A stretch of 64,000 bases of DNA from Macrosoma leucophasiata (GCA_036365455.1 JAWQUS010000030.1:744001-808000); one strand, 5' to 3'. Positions 20,938-31,632 are shown, counted from the first letter of the stretch. A program made the numbers and translations. The notes: generated by a model not told the origin, from the sequence alone.

Positions 20938-21045
20938 AAAGACGTCCACTGCTGGACAAAACCTTCCCCAAAAACGCTCACAACAGTGTTGTGTGTCATT
21001 AGGTGAGAGTATATCATAATTGTCAATAAGTCCAGATCGCTGTGG
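20938..21045 (-). mobile_element. LINE 3'-end fragment
   Basis: GAAAAGACGTCCACTGCTGG, CCTTCCCCAAAAACGCTC and GTCATTAGGTGAGAGTAT; similar pieces occur at 47013-47105 and, weaker, 26886-26965. The start is shared with the RTE 3' end. Confidence 0.55.
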
Positions 21046-21917
21046 TGGTAGCTTTTAATTTTTACTACCGCATTTTTATTAAAAAAAAAAAAACAAAACC
21101 AAAATAAAACTACTTTATTGGCATGATTTGACCGCCATGATCGGGTTAACTGACTGCACTAGCGGAAGAATTCGCCTCCAATAAATGGGGAAGGGATCTT
21201 TACCTTAGAACACCATCGTAAAATTACATATTTTACATACATTATAAATTGTAAGTAAATTCAAAGTCTGAATCACTCTTACTAAATTCATAAGCAAAAA
21301 GAAAGAAAAAAAAATCATTGTAAAAATTTTTTTAAAAATTTGAATAGCAAAGGCATGTTTTTATTGGACCGCGGTGAATGCAGTGTGCGAAAAAATATCA
21401 AATTTAATTGACGATGTTTTTCGTTCATAGACTGCTGTAGCGTTAGCAAAATTCTTCGCCTATTGCACCTTTTTGGCACAATCAATTTTACCTTTGTTTC
21501 ATTCTCATGAAACTACGCCGTAAAGAATGTGAAAACAAAATAAATTGTTATTCCAATTAAACAGATTCGTGAGTAAAATCTAATAGATATTTTCATAGTT
21601 TTTTTTCTTATCACAGAATATTAAAATATGAACAGATTTTAAACTCTGGTTTAAAAAAGCGGCCAAGTGCGAGTCGGACGGCCTATGAAAGTATCAAGTA
21701 ATACTTATCGAGAGTTTTAGTTGCAGTTGTTGAAGATATATCACATTCACTTTCAAAAAAAGTGGTTTATAAAACGTTAATGTCACTTAAGAACATGTGT
21801 TCGTTGAAAAAAAAATTTTTTAGAAAGATTACCTAGATTATTATAAAAATTATGGGAGGTCTCATAATTTTCATTTATTTTTTTAATCTTGTATGCAAAC
21901 AATAAAGCGGTTTACAA
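21046..21917. other. No gene; Rep-G end scrap
   Basis: GACTGCACTAGCGGAAGAATTC at about 21152-21173 recurs at about 47573. AGCGGCCAAGTGCGAGTCGG at 21658-21677 is a Rep-G end. The rest is unassigned. Confidence 0.4.
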
Positions 21918-22190
21918 TTTTTTTTTATGTAATGAAAATGGCAAACAAGCATGCAATTCACATTGATGTTAAGTGATGACTGCAGCCCATGCATAGACGC
22001 CTACAAAAGGTCCAGAGGTCAAAATGCAGATGCGTGTTAGGTGTTATGTCACTGTCCCGGAAATTACTGTACACTACACCACCTGACCGAAAGACGATAT
22101 CGCTGAACACTACCATTTAGCGGCAAGTATATTAGGTAATGCAGTGGTGCCTACGCTCACGAGCTCCGTCACTGGACCTCTACCACCAGT
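21918..22190 (-). repeat. Rep-A copy, near full length
   Basis: Poly(T), GGCAAACAAGCATGCAATTC ... CTACCACCAGT on the minus strand. Confidence 0.8.
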
Positions 22191-22911
22191 ACAATAAACA
22201 CATCTACTGAATTTAGCTTTCCAAAAAGCTGATTTCACTATCATTTATCCTGGCTAGTTCACTTAACATTAGTAAAAGACGCATTTATATTTCGTCAAAA
22301 GCTTCGATCCCACACAATTTAATGAAACAATCAAATGATGTGTGGTCGAAATGGTGTAATTTATTTGATATTGGTATTGTGTTCGAACATTTATTGCTCT
22401 AACTAACGACTTAGTATTGTTTAAGAAAATACCTGTAGATTTGTTTGGCTAACACACATTCTGGTATAATTTAATGCTTTAGTCAGAAGACATTAATCTA
22501 CACAAATTTTGCCAAAGCATTCCTTATAGTAAATTATTAGATATTTGGCAGAAAACTAGAAAAATGTTTGAGATACCGTAGCTAGTTTTCATGGAATCAC
22601 TTTTGTTAAAAGTTTAAGAGAGAACTAGAAGTACTTTAAGACTTTTTTCCCTACCAGTAAGGCTTCCGCAAGTCAGGAGTGTCGCAAGGTGCCATTTAGG
22701 ACCATTATTGTTTCCACGATTTTTATGTCCTGCTAGACTGCTTATTAGTACTTATCAGTAGAATAATCGTTAAAGTATTGATCAACTGATGCAGTCACTT
22801 TGTTTTGGAGGTTGTTGATGAAATAAACTGCTGATGACAAAACATTTTAAGGTTGAGGACAAAGTAAATCAGTTTTAAATTTTCATTTTGTTTTCCCAAC
22901 TCCAACCGTTA
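22191..22911. other. No recognised feature
   Basis: AT-rich DNA up to the mariner; no family assigned. Confidence 0.4.
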
Positions 22912-22913
22912 TA

Positions 22914-24198
22914 TAAGGTTGGGGAAAAAGCTTTTTCGCATTTTTTAAGATAATTCAAAACATTTTTTAATATAGTTTATTTAAAGTTAACTAAGGTATG
23001 TATGTACCATTTTGTTCGATAACCTTTTGCCATCTTGTAGGTAGGGACATGATCCCATTGCTATAAAAATTTTGGGACTTCTCATCAAAATACCGCGACA
23101 AGTGGATTTGGCAGTCCTCTCGTGATGTTAACCTAACATTGCATAAAGAATTCTGAAGAGACCGAAACAGGTGGAAATCTGAAGGTGCAAGGTCAGGACT
23201 ATACGGCGGATGCATTAACACCTCCCAGCCAAACTCTCTTAATTTTTGCTGAGTGGCTATAGATGTGTGAGGTCTAGCGTTATCATGATGAAACACCACA
23301 CCCCTTCTGTTGATCAATTCCGGCCGCTTTCTCTCAACTTCTTGCTTTAATTTCATCAGTTGTTCGCAGTAGAGTTCAGAATCGATAGTCCTGCCTGGTG
23401 GTAATAGCTCATAATGAATAATGCCCTTCCAATCCCACCACACACACAACATCACCTTATTGCGAGTTAACCCGGGTTTCACCACAGTCTGTGAAGCCTG
23501 ACCGGCCTTTGACCACGACTTTTTTCGCACGTTCTTGTCGTACGTGATCCACTTTTCATCAACAGTTATCAGCTTTTTCAAAAATGATTCGGTTTCATTA
23601 CGTCGTAATAAAGAATCACAAATGAGTACACGGTTCATTAGGTTTCTTTCAGTGAGCTCGTGAGGTACCCAAATATCGATCTTTTTTTTGTACCCAGCTT
23701 TTTTCAAATGCGCCAAAACTGTTTTGTGATCAATTCTCAGTTCTTCAGCTACGTCGTAACTACTGATATGTCGATCTTGCTCCACTTTTTCAAAAATGGC
23801 ATCCATTTTATCCGTAATAGGGCGACCAGAGCGAGGTGCATCTTTGACATCAAAATTTCCGGATTGCAAACGCTTAAACCAAATTTGTGCTACTCTCACA
23901 GACACCGCACAAGGTCCATAAACATCGCAAATTTTTTTCGCGGCTTGCGTTGCATTTTTACCTTTTTTGTAGTAAAATTTTAAAATGTATCGAATTTCTT
24001 CATTAGATTCACTCATCTTGACAGTACGAAAAACAAATAAAAATCACACATTTGCCTAATTTGAATTTGGAATTATGTTCTTTAAAATGTTAACTTTCAA
24101 TGATACCAAAACCAGCCAGATACAAATACTACAGCCAAAGAGATTTTATTACAAGTTCATTCATACTATAATGCGAAAAGACTTTTTCCCCAACCTAT
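22914..24198 (-). mobile_element. Mariner transposon, apparently complete
   Basis: 1285 bp between TA dinucleotides at 22912-22913 and 24199-24200. The terminal inverted repeats share AGGTTGGGGAAAAAG then TTTTCGCAT, two bases inside each TA. Size, TA target and a single transposase ORF fit the mariner family. The AGGTTGG end and protein style look closest to the cecropia subfamily (inference). Confidence 0.93.
22991..24016 (-). CDS. Mariner transposase, intact ORF
   Basis: 341 residues from an ATG at 24016, the usual mariner length, with no frameshift or stop. Two helix-turn-helix segments (about 20-50 and 85-110) would bind the inverted repeats. WVPHEL is at 116-121. The DD34D catalytic triad is D153 (TVDEKW), D245 (HHDNARPH) and D280 (YSPDLAPSD), with exactly 34 residues between the last two. 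It would act in the nucleus by cut-and-paste at TA sites. Oddity: the conserved Gly before DEKW is Val at 152. The dead copy at 34122-35395 still has Gly there, so this is a private change that may reduce activity. Confidence 0.93.
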   Translation of the reverse strand: MSESNEEIRYILKFYYKKGKNATQAAKKICDVYGPCAVSVRVAQIWFKRLQSGNFDVKDAPRSGRPITDKMDAIFEKVEQDRHISSYDVAEELRIDHKTVLAHLKKAGYKKKIDIWVPHELTERNLMNRVLICDSLLRRNETESFLKKLITVDEKWITYDKNVRKKSWSKAGQASQTVVKPGLTRNKVMLCVWWDWKGIIHYELLPPGRTIDSELYCEQLMKLKQEVERKRPELINRRGVVFHHDNARPHTSIATQQKLREFGWEVLMHPPYSPDLAPSDFHLFRSLQNSLCNVRLTSREDCQIHLSRYFDEKSQNFYSNGIMSLPTRWQKVIEQNGTYIP

Positions 24199-24200
24199 TA

Positions 24201-24786
24201 TAAATTTTAAATAAATAATATGAGGTCCCTGTTTATTACGTATAATAAGTTCAAAATATAAAAAGATGCTTGAATTACATTTTAAACTTTTTGGCGTCCT
24301 ATCATTCAATAGTCTGAAGTATACTGATTGTTTACCTATAAGAAAAAATAAATAAATTTAAAACATGCAAAAATATAATGTGCTCACAGAGACTATAAAT
24401 TTTATACTCGTATCCAACAATTTGTTATGTTCGCATATGATATAGATACACATTGTGTTTGTATGTGACAAACTATATCTAATGAACACTAATTCAAACT
24501 GAAGATAGTGTACCAACTGTTATCTAAGTTATGAAATAAATATATCTACTCCGTGGGTAAAAAGCCACGAAGCCCCACCGCATGGGAGGTAAGTTGAGAT
24601 TAGCAAAACAAATCTAATTAACCAACGTACCCCACTCGGGTTAACAAATAGTTAGAATACGCTGATTCAATTGTAGCCCATCTAATGAGGTTTTTAGACT
24701 GCTTTATCTAGATGCTGCATTGTTAGGTCGTTTGTATTGTATTTCACAAGAAGAAATTGAGCTTGAGATAGAATCGAAATCGAATC
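24201..24786. other. No recognised feature
   Basis: AT-rich; nothing identified. Confidence 0.4.
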
Positions 24787-24787
24787 T

Positions 24788-25075
24788 TTGGTAGAGCTCC
24801 AGTGACGGAGCTCGCGGGCGTGGCACCACCGCATTACCTAATATAGTTGCCGCTAAATGGTAGTATTCAGCAAATCAGTACTATCGTGTTCCGGTCAGGT
24901 GGTAATATATGGCCTTGTAATTTCCGGCGCAGAGGCATAACACCTTAGGCCTAAGGATTGGTAACGCATCTGCATTTTGACCTTGGTCTTCGTGCGAGTG
25001 TCTATAGGCTGCAGTCGTCTCTTAACATCAATGTAAACTGCATGCTTGTCTGCCACTTCCATTAGATAAAAAAAG
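24788..25075 (+). repeat. Rep-A copy, near full length
   Basis: TGGTAGAGCTCCAGTGACGG to CTGCCACTTCCATTAGATAAAA. An insertion (AAATCAGT) duplicates part of the GTTCAGCACTATC segment. Confidence 0.8.
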
Positions 25076-25096
25076 TACAAAAAGCTCCAATAAAAT

Positions 25097-25219
25097 ATCA
25101 TCACTTATTAGGAGCCTATAGACATCTATATACAAAAACCAGGGGTAAAAAAATGCAGATCCGTTGCCACCTCTGAAAACTACGTTGTCATATCTCTGTG
25201 ACGGGGCCATACATTTCAT
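25097..25219 (-). repeat. Rep-A fragment, diverged
   Basis: AGCCTATAGACATCTATAT, AAAAATGCAGATCCGTTGCC and GGGGCCATACATTT in Rep-A order on the minus strand, immediately after a plus copy. Confidence 0.55.
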
Positions 25220-25621
25220 AATATTATGATAATTATTACCTGTATTTTTATTCTCTTACATCGACGTAACATTGTTTGTTTATCTACTATTGCTATATTT
25301 CTTTTGCTATTTTTAAATATATACCTATCATTATTTAACATCTTTTTTTCTAACCAGCTACAAAACCTATTAAAACCCCCCAAACTGAGTACCGAATAAA
25401 ATGTCACTTAGCGTCACTGTAGAGTTTAATTGATGAATAGCAGCGTTAGTGACCCTACTTTGGTTTGTGGTGAAGCCCGCTGAATAATTAATTATGTGTT
25501 GTATGTAACGAAAGTGGAACAAGACATTGTATATGATAAAGACAAAAAAAAATAGAAGGACGTATTGAGTTAAAATAAAAACAATGCCATAGAATTTCCA
25601 TTTGCGGCGTATAAAGATAAA
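25220..25621. other. No recognised feature
   Basis: AT-rich; nothing identified. Confidence 0.4.
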
Positions 25622-25878
25622 AGAAGCTGGAAAATAAGCACACGCGGCTTACATTGATAGTAAATTAATAAAATATGAATACCAATTGTTATTTAATTGT
25701 ATAAATTTGTTTCAAAAGTTCGTCCTGTTTTGCAACTTTGTCAGAAATTCAAGGATCTTACATAGCTACTAATTGGAACACAATAGCGCTGAACACTAGC
25801 ATTTTTTATATATTATGTAGTGCCCCACTACATCGCTACCGTTCGCGGTAGTTTGGAGCTGTACCATTTGACAGTACT
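25622..25878 (-). repeat. Rep-A copy, diverged
   Basis: GCTGGAAAATAAGCACACG ... AACACAATAGCGCTGAACAC ... GAGCTGTACCATTTGACAGTA on the minus strand. Confidence 0.5.
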
Positions 25879-25889
25879 AAGATAGGATG

Positions 25890-26157
25890 AAGATATTAAG
25901 CATGCATACAGCTTACATGAACGGTGAGTCAGTTCTGCATTCTATAGATATCTACACAAACACTGCGGGTCAATATGGAAATAGGTTGTCACCCTTGAGT
26001 GTAAGCGTATGTTATTTTGTTTTAATTTATTTTATTACGGGTCTTAACATTATCATCTAATCGGAATTTGTTTAGTATTGAGTTATATTTCATTTAGTGG
26101 TACATAGATTAGGTAATGCCTACCAGACCAGACACGGAAATTCTACCACCAGTAAGC
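25890..26157 (-). repeat. Rep-A copy, diverged
   Basis: AAGCATGCATACAGCTTACA ... TAGATATCTACACAAACAC ... TTCTACCACCAGTAA. Tandem with the preceding old copy. Confidence 0.5.
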
Positions 26158-26470
26158 ACAATGATAATTGTATCTTTCACAATTTAAAAAATATGTAGTA
26201 ACCCTACAGCGCAAGCAAAAAGAGTTAAGAATATTTTCTTTTATCCTTAAAAAAAAGAACAAAATTGAATCAGCCAAGTGTAAAAAGGTGTCCATAAATG
26301 TTGTGCGGAAACATAAAAAGTAACGATAATGTTACCGGTATTTTGTTGGTGGCCGTATCGCGATCTTTTCTGTGATTATTGTTCTTTTATCGTTTTATAA
26401 GCGCCTTTAGTTGCATTGGTGGTAATGTTTGATTTGTATTTCAGTGTTGTTTTATGTGGGAAGAAAAATA
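26158..26470. other. No recognised feature
   Basis: AT-rich; nothing identified. Confidence 0.4.
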
Positions 26471-26484
26471 TGCTATGGCTACTT

Positions 26485-26844
26485 GTAATATTTTTAATTT
26501 TCGCAATAACACATGCGAGTGAACTTTAGAAAATAAAGAAGCTTTGCCTTTGGGCAAGAATCGAACCTGCGACCTCAGGATAACCAGTCCAGCCGCTTTA
26601 CCACTAAGCTACAGAAATCCCACACAGTAACGTCAAATTTTGCTTTCCCTTTTTGAGTTTTCACCGAGTTTAGGGTCGGTGAACGACATCCATTGATAAC
26701 TAATAAATAGCTATACAACCGATATGATAGACTTTCCAGTTTACACAATATCGTTAAGATATCGCTATGCGCCTAATAATTGTAATATTTTTATTTTTCG
26801 CAATAACACATCCAAGTGAACTTTAGAAAATAAAGAGAAGAGAG
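26485..26844 (-). mobile_element. tRNA-containing retroposon, second subfamily (copy d)
   Basis: 360 bp flanked by a 14-bp duplication with one mismatch, TGCTATGGCTACTT at 26471-26484 and TGTTATGGCTACTT at 26845-26858. It has about 55-bp direct terminal repeats (26485-26540 and 26784-26838, containing GCAATAACACAT and GAACTTTAGAAAATAAAG). One tRNA-like part lies next to one of them. The interior shares AAAGTCTATYATATCGGTTG and the ACGATAT word in the same order as copies a and c, so it is a diverged relative. The plan is one unit plus a 55-bp overlap, an LTR-like layout without an LTR element. Confidence 0.8.
26545..26619 (-). tRNA. tRNA-like sequence in copy d, decayed
   Basis: A box TAGCTTAGTGG, D stem GCTT/AAGC, T arm GCAGG-TTCGATT-CTTGC with one G-U pair. 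The acceptor stem no longer pairs well. The GGCTGGACT word is shared with copies a-c. Confidence 0.35.
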
Positions 26845-26885
26845 TGTTATGGCTACTTATTGATTTTTCTTATGTTTGTTCAATC

Positions 26886-26965
26886 ATCATGATTATTTCA
26901 GCTGAAAGATGTCCAATGCTTGACCAAACCCTACCATAATCGCCACGCTTGGTATGCAGATTGTC
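26886..26965 (-). mobile_element. LINE 3'-end fragment
   Basis: ATTATTTCAGCTGAAAGATGTCC then CCATAATCGCCACGCTTGG, a decayed member of the LINE-tail group also seen at 20938 and 47013. Confidence 0.45.
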
Positions 26966-27005
26966 GATCGCAGTGTCGTTAGTTTAATCGCACGCTGATG
27001 CCGAT

Positions 27006-27289
27006 TTTTTTTAATGTAATGGCAGTGGCAAACAGGCATGCAGTTCACATGATGATGTTAAGTGATGACTGCAGCCTATAGACACCCACACAAGGACCAA
27101 GGTCAAAATGCAGATACGTCACCACTCCTGAGGCATAAGGTGTTATGCCTCTGTGGAAATTACAGGGCCGTACATTACCACCTGACCGGAACACGATAGT
27201 GCTGAACACTATAATTTAGCGGCAAGTATATTAGGTAATGCGGTGGTGCCTTCCCTCGCAAGTTCCGCCACTGGAGCTCTACCACCAGT
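27006..27289 (-). repeat. Rep-A copy, full length
   Basis: Poly(T)-ATGTAATGGCAGTGGCAAAC to GGAGCTCTACCACCAGT on the minus strand. Confidence 0.83.
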
Positions 27290-27368
27290 CAAATTATATC
27301 GCAACTAAATGTCATTTTGATGTCTGAAAATTAAAAAAGTATCGAAAGTCGCTTTTCCACGAAAGCGA

Positions 27369-27770
27369 TTAAAAATAGCGGCACGGCACCGGCACATAGC
27401 GGCACTGTTCAAGAGCGGCACGACTCATGCGTCTACACTCCTGATCTGATTGTTTTAAATGATTAACGTGAACAAGAATCGCATAATAACAGTCATTAAA
27501 ATCGTTACGTATATTTAGTTGTTCATCTCGGTTAAATAATTTTGATTTCATCAAAGTTTTTTCGATCTTACTCTGAATTTTACTAAATTTCCGATGCTGA
27601 CCAGTTAAATCACCAGCTCGCGAACGAAACTGCGTGATATCCGTGGTAGCAAATAACAAAGTGCGTTTTATTTCTTCGAGAATAATGTCTCTTTCAAACA
27701 GATCTTGTTCAATTACGGATTCGTCCGCCACTGTGTGGAACAAAGATGACGCGACACTACTCGACTAATT
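27369..27770 (-). other. Unrecognised ORF, possibly a retroelement gag fragment
   Basis: A frame of about 133 codons without an ATG, opening right after TTTGTTTAAATTAG, which looks like a 3' splice acceptor. The translation is helical and charged (ERDIILEEIKRTLLF, RKFSKIQSKIEKTLMKSK, EQLNIRNDFNDCYYAILVHV). This style resembles the N-terminal gag helices of BEL/Pao LTR retrotransposons, but no protease, zinc knuckle or LTR is nearby. It ends in a GCGGCAC-repeated tail. Alternatives are a host internal exon or chance. Weakly supported. Confidence 0.25.
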
Positions 27771-27771
27771 T

Positions 27772-28126
27772 AAACAAAATATCGAAACGAATGATATAAA
27801 ATGAAATATTAGATACAAAACGACAAAACTATTAACGAAAATTAGTACGTACGTAGGTAACCTAGTACAGCGAAATATGGTAGGAAACACAAACAAGTAG
27901 GAAAGAATTCAAGCAATCCGGTTCAAAAGCATTTTTTAATCCTGCTAGAGAACCGTGGGGTAAGACAGGTGATATCCAATCGATCAGGCGTACAGAGAGT
28001 TAAGTGCGGAACCCTGTCGCCGGGCACCCCGCTGTGCTTGGTGATAAGTCTTGGGTATACACATTTCTCACTTATTGGTTTTAGTTCAGTGTATAATTTT
28101 ACTTAGGTTGATACTTACGGTCTTAT
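27772..28126. other. No recognised feature
   Basis: Unassigned; a C/G-richer patch at about 28000-28045. Confidence 0.35.
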
Positions 28127-28127
28127 T

Positions 28128-28760
28128 CATAAGAAACGCTTATAGAAGGTTTATAGCATTAATTAGTTAAAATGCTCTATAAGCCTATCAAACGTTCTAT
28201 AAAATTGTTAATTCATAAACGTTCTATAAACCTTCCTTATAGTTAAAATTCTGCTAATAGACAAAATGTTGCCAGTGCAAGGAATTCAGTTGACAAATGG
28301 ATCCAACAAGAGATCAAACACACAAAATTGTCTACAAATTACGTGTGAAAATGACCTTAATTCGAATAAAAGGAAAAAAATCAACGTCACAGGTGACATA
28401 AAGTCATGTCAAGTCATTCCTAGCTTCTTTCCATTAATCGACCGAAATTGCCGTTTTGGTGAAAGCTCAAAATATTGGTGGATCGGAGTGGACGCAATGC
28501 GGTCGCGAACAGTGACGTTATTTATGACGTCAAACGACCGCTCGCGACGACCACGGGCCTCAGGTGGAACAATATAAAGTTGCGTTACGGTCATTGTGGT
28601 CGATTAATGGAACGCGCCCAATGTCAATGTCAACAATCAGCTGTTGAATGTCGGCCATCTTTTGTCCATATAGCACTGTTAAAGTAGGGTTTTGGCCTCT
28701 ATAACTTTATAGTGGGTTTTTAGTACTTTAGCGCTAAAATGCTATTATGAATAACGTTTT
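28128..28760. repeat. Possible MITE with TTATTCATAA ends
   Basis: TTATTCATAAGA at the left and CTATTATGAATAA at the right are imperfect inverted ends about 620 bp apart. The motif GTTCTATAAACCTTCC-type words repeat inside the left part. A palindromic CRE-like TGACGTCA lies at about 28525. A 103-codon plus-strand frame inside is not recognisable. Confidence 0.35.
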
Positions 28761-28944
28761 CCTTAAAGCATACTATAGCAAACTCTTAGAGGTGTTATTA
28801 TAATTATTATTTAGTTCGTTTCAGCTGGCGTCAGGAAGTGACGACCCCATCGACCAGTAGCGGAAAAAAAATCTTCTACTGGAAGATAATTCTTTTTGTG
28901 TAAATGTTTTTTACACAAAAAGGTAAACACTAAAGGTTGGAGTT

Positions 28945-28985
28945 ATCTCTTAACATTAATGTGAGCTGCATGCTTGTTTGCCACC
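28945..28985 (+). repeat. Rep-A 3' scrap
   Basis: TTAACATTAATGTGAGCTGC then TGCTTGTTTGCCACC. Confidence 0.55.
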
Positions 28986-28989
28986 TTCC

Positions 28990-29128
28990 AAATCCCTACT
29001 AAACCTTACCACGTCCAAACGACTGAACCGATTTTAATGAAATTTGGTACAGAGATAGAGCTGACTTTGAGAAAGAATATAGGCTACTTTTCGACATCCA
29101 CTCGAGCGAAGCTGCGGGCAACAGCTAG
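28990..29128 (+). mobile_element. Helitron 3' part
   Basis: GAACCGATTTTAATGAAATT, then GCGAAGCTGCGGGCAACAGCTAG followed by T: a hairpin-like GC segment and a CTAG end. The 5' end is not clear. Confidence 0.6.
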
Positions 29129-29145
29129 TTAATAATAAATATCGC

Positions 29146-29245
29146 GTTGGGAACTTACCTGGTATTGCACATATCTATAGGCGTCGGTAACACCTTTCCA
29201 TCAAGTGACCAGTCTGCTTCGTCTATCAATCTTTTATCATAAAAA
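29146..29245 (+). mobile_element. LINE-4 type 3' tail
   Basis: GTTGGGAACTTACCTGGTATTG and CCTTTCCATCAAGTGACC match the C-terminus and 3' UTR of LINE-4, ending in an A-run. Confidence 0.6.
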
Positions 29246-29558
29246 ATTACACAAAAATATTTTTATGTTTCCCATCTAAAAATATACTCGTACCCTCAGT
29301 ATGCATTTCCTGACCCACATCGTGTTTTTTTATTTGCATTTTTGTGTATAACAGTGTGCCATTGTGCCGCAAACACGCGAGCGTTTCCTGAAGGCTCGAG
29401 CGCTTTCCGCTTCCTGTTGTAAAAAGCAAACCGTGAAGGATATAGGGCGTACATGGAATTAGGGCTACTGGATAGAGCAAGCAATGGTACCATTTGAGTA
29501 ATGCACACTTACTTTTTTATGACTTTTAAGGTTGCTATTATGTATGCATATATGATAA
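29246..29558. other. No recognised feature
   Basis: Short overlapping minus-strand frames only; nothing recognisable. Confidence 0.35.
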
Positions 29559-29559
29559 G

Positions 29560-29765
29560 GGAATACAGCATCCTATAGATATCTACACAAAATCAGTTTT
29601 CCAAATACTGATCCATTGCTATGGATAGGTTTAACTTGTTTCGCTTTCGTGATAGAAATTACAAGGCTGAAATTGTTACTGAGCAATATCATTTAGTAGC
29701 AGATAGATTGAGTAATGTGATACTGCCTACGCCCTGGAGCTCCGGCCCTAGAACTCTCCCATAGA
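29560..29765 (-). repeat. Rep-A copy, diverged
   Basis: ATAGATATCTACACAAAATC ... ATATCATTTAGTAGCAGATAG ... GAACTCTCCCATAG on the minus strand. Confidence 0.5.
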
Positions 29766-30076
29766 TGAATCGATTTTTACAAATAGGTATTCAAATGTTT
29801 AAGGGTTCCGTAGCCTATAAGGAACCTTTATGGTTTCAGCACGTCTGTCTGTTTGTTCGTTCGTGAAAGAGCAGCTTAACTCAGTTGACTTTTAAGATTA
29901 GTCATACAATTATGTATATTAGTCACGCCGACAAATTAAAAAACAAACGAAAGCAAACCCGAGCCGACACGTACTCGGGTTTTTTCATGATATGTACGAG
30001 TAAGTAGTAAACAAACGTCAAGTCCAGATATTTTGATGTTACTACTAATCATGAAGCCCAAGTTGTTTTGTTTCTA
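29766..30076. other. Rep-G-like start and a short inverted repeat
   Basis: TAAGGGTTCCGTAGCC with GTCTGTCTG at about 29799-29855 is a decayed Rep-G end. CCCGAGCC ... CTCGGG near 29960-29980 is a small hairpin. Confidence 0.4.
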
Positions 30077-30087
30077 TTCATTTCATA

Positions 30088-30402
30088 CGAAAAACGTAAC
30101 TTCACGCCTGTAATCCCCGAAGGGGTAGGCAGAGGTAAATGCATGCATTCAAGCATACATGCAAACACCCACGATTCGCCGGTTACGTTTTGGCCCATGT
30201 AACAGGTAGCGAGCCTGTTGACATCTCCGGGCACATTACCAAACTTTGAGGTACTGGGAAATTGCCAGAAAATGGAAAAATCCCAATAGAACCAGAGATA
30301 AAGGCTTTTTCACCATTATCTCTAATAACCCCCTACCCGGGAATCGAACCCAGGACCTCAGCGTAGTAGTAGTGGCCTGCTACCACTAGGCTACCGAGGC
30401 AG
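30088..30402 (-). mobile_element. SINE-B, full-length copy
   Basis: 315 bp flanked by a perfect 11-bp duplication TTCATTTCATA (30077-30087, 30403-30413). Its 5' head on the minus strand is tRNA-like: GGTAGCCTAGTGGTAGCAGG (A box) and GGTTCGATTCCCGGG (B box). The body continues with a conserved non-tRNA part and the tail GATTACAGGCGTGAAGTTACG. Confidence 0.88.
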
Positions 30403-30414
30403 TTCATTTCATAA

Positions 30415-31110
30415 ATTATACATAACCATTCAAACTATATAAATATGATTAAGACCGAAAAAATACTATTAGCGTGTCACTTTACGTACGCTTTGAATGA
30501 AAAGACTAATACAAATTATTGACTGCTATGCATGCGAGCGAAGCTGCGCTCGGAGTATAATAACAGATAGTTTCCGTAATATTAAACGAAAACGTGCGTT
30601 CCATCGGCCATAACTCCTTGTTCAATAGCATCCAGGGCAGCGGCAGTCGACAATTTATTTCACATTAGGGCCTTTGTGTCCGCCATTAGCTGGCATCGAT
30701 AAGCCCCCAACCAAGTCCCGCTCAATATCTGCTACTATGAGCAATGCGTGAAAAACTTTCATTAGGTTTTTTTAGCTGAATTCTACTTAATCCGAGTTTT
30801 TTACTTGAAAACGGACAAGATTATTGAATCGTCGGAAACTTTAGAGATTTTTTCTGAACCTTTTTTCAACTATGTTCGGTAATCTGACCATTAGGGGAAT
30901 GTTTCCATGATGGTCTGATAAAGTCCTAATTTATTCAAGTTTTGCAAGTCAAGACATACCTATTCATGAAGTTTTCAAGTCTGATTTCGGATAAGTACAA
31001 AATCAAACATGAGACCTATTAGTGAGGATTACAGGATCCAGGCAGAACAAGACTACCTTGAGTAGGTTTTTTGGTACATTACGAAGCGACGGTGTCAACG
31101 ATTAAATAAT
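30415..31110. other. Unassigned, with one member of a local duplication
   Basis: 30685-30835 is duplicated at 31465-31615: GCATCGATAAGCCCCC, CCGCTCAATRYCTGCTACT and CGTGAAAAACTTT occur in the same order. No coding content. Confidence 0.5.
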
Positions 31111-31111
31111 T

Positions 31112-31313
31112 TAAGTGACGGAGCTCGCGGGCGTAGGGACCACTGCATTACCTAATATACTTGCCGCTAAATGGTAGTGTTCAGCACTATCGTGTTCCGT
31201 TCAGGTGGTAATGGACGGCCCTGTAATTTCCGGCACAGAGGCATAACACCTTTGCCCTCAGGAGTGGTAACGCATCTGTATTTTGATCTCTGGTCTTTAT
31301 GTTGGTGTCTATA
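31112..31313 (+). repeat. Rep-A copy, 3'-truncated
   Basis: From AGTGACGGAGCTCGCGGGCG to TGTTGGTGTCTATAT; the last third is absent. Confidence 0.78.
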
Positions 31314-31464
31314 TTTTTGACGTAGCCGATTACATTTCTAAGGTTCAAATTACATCCATATTTTTCAACACAATCGGCTCAACGGTTTGATCGTTAACCA
31401 GAGAGACAGGCAGATACGTTCACATTAAAGTTAAAAGTATAAAAATATGATTTACAGAGTAATA

Positions 31465-31615
31465 AGTACACAGTCCGCCATCATGACATCGATAAAGCCC
31501 CCATGCATTTACCGCTCAATGCCTGCTACTTTATGCCATACGTGAAAAACTTTAATTCATTTAAAAATTACATTCTACTTTATGTGATTGTAACATTTTG
31601 GTTTTAAAATGGACG
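31465..31615. repeat. Second member of the 30685 duplication
   Basis: About 150 bp, same order of landmarks as 30685-30835, about 780 bp away in direct orientation. Confidence 0.55.
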
Positions 31616-31632
31616 ACATTGTCAGAAATAAT

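Noticed and set aside
28266..28577. 103-codon ORF with a nearby CRE palindrome as a possible host gene
   Set aside because: No recognisable domain, and it lies within a sequence with MITE-like inverted ends; a regulatory role for TGACGTCA is not supported by anything else.
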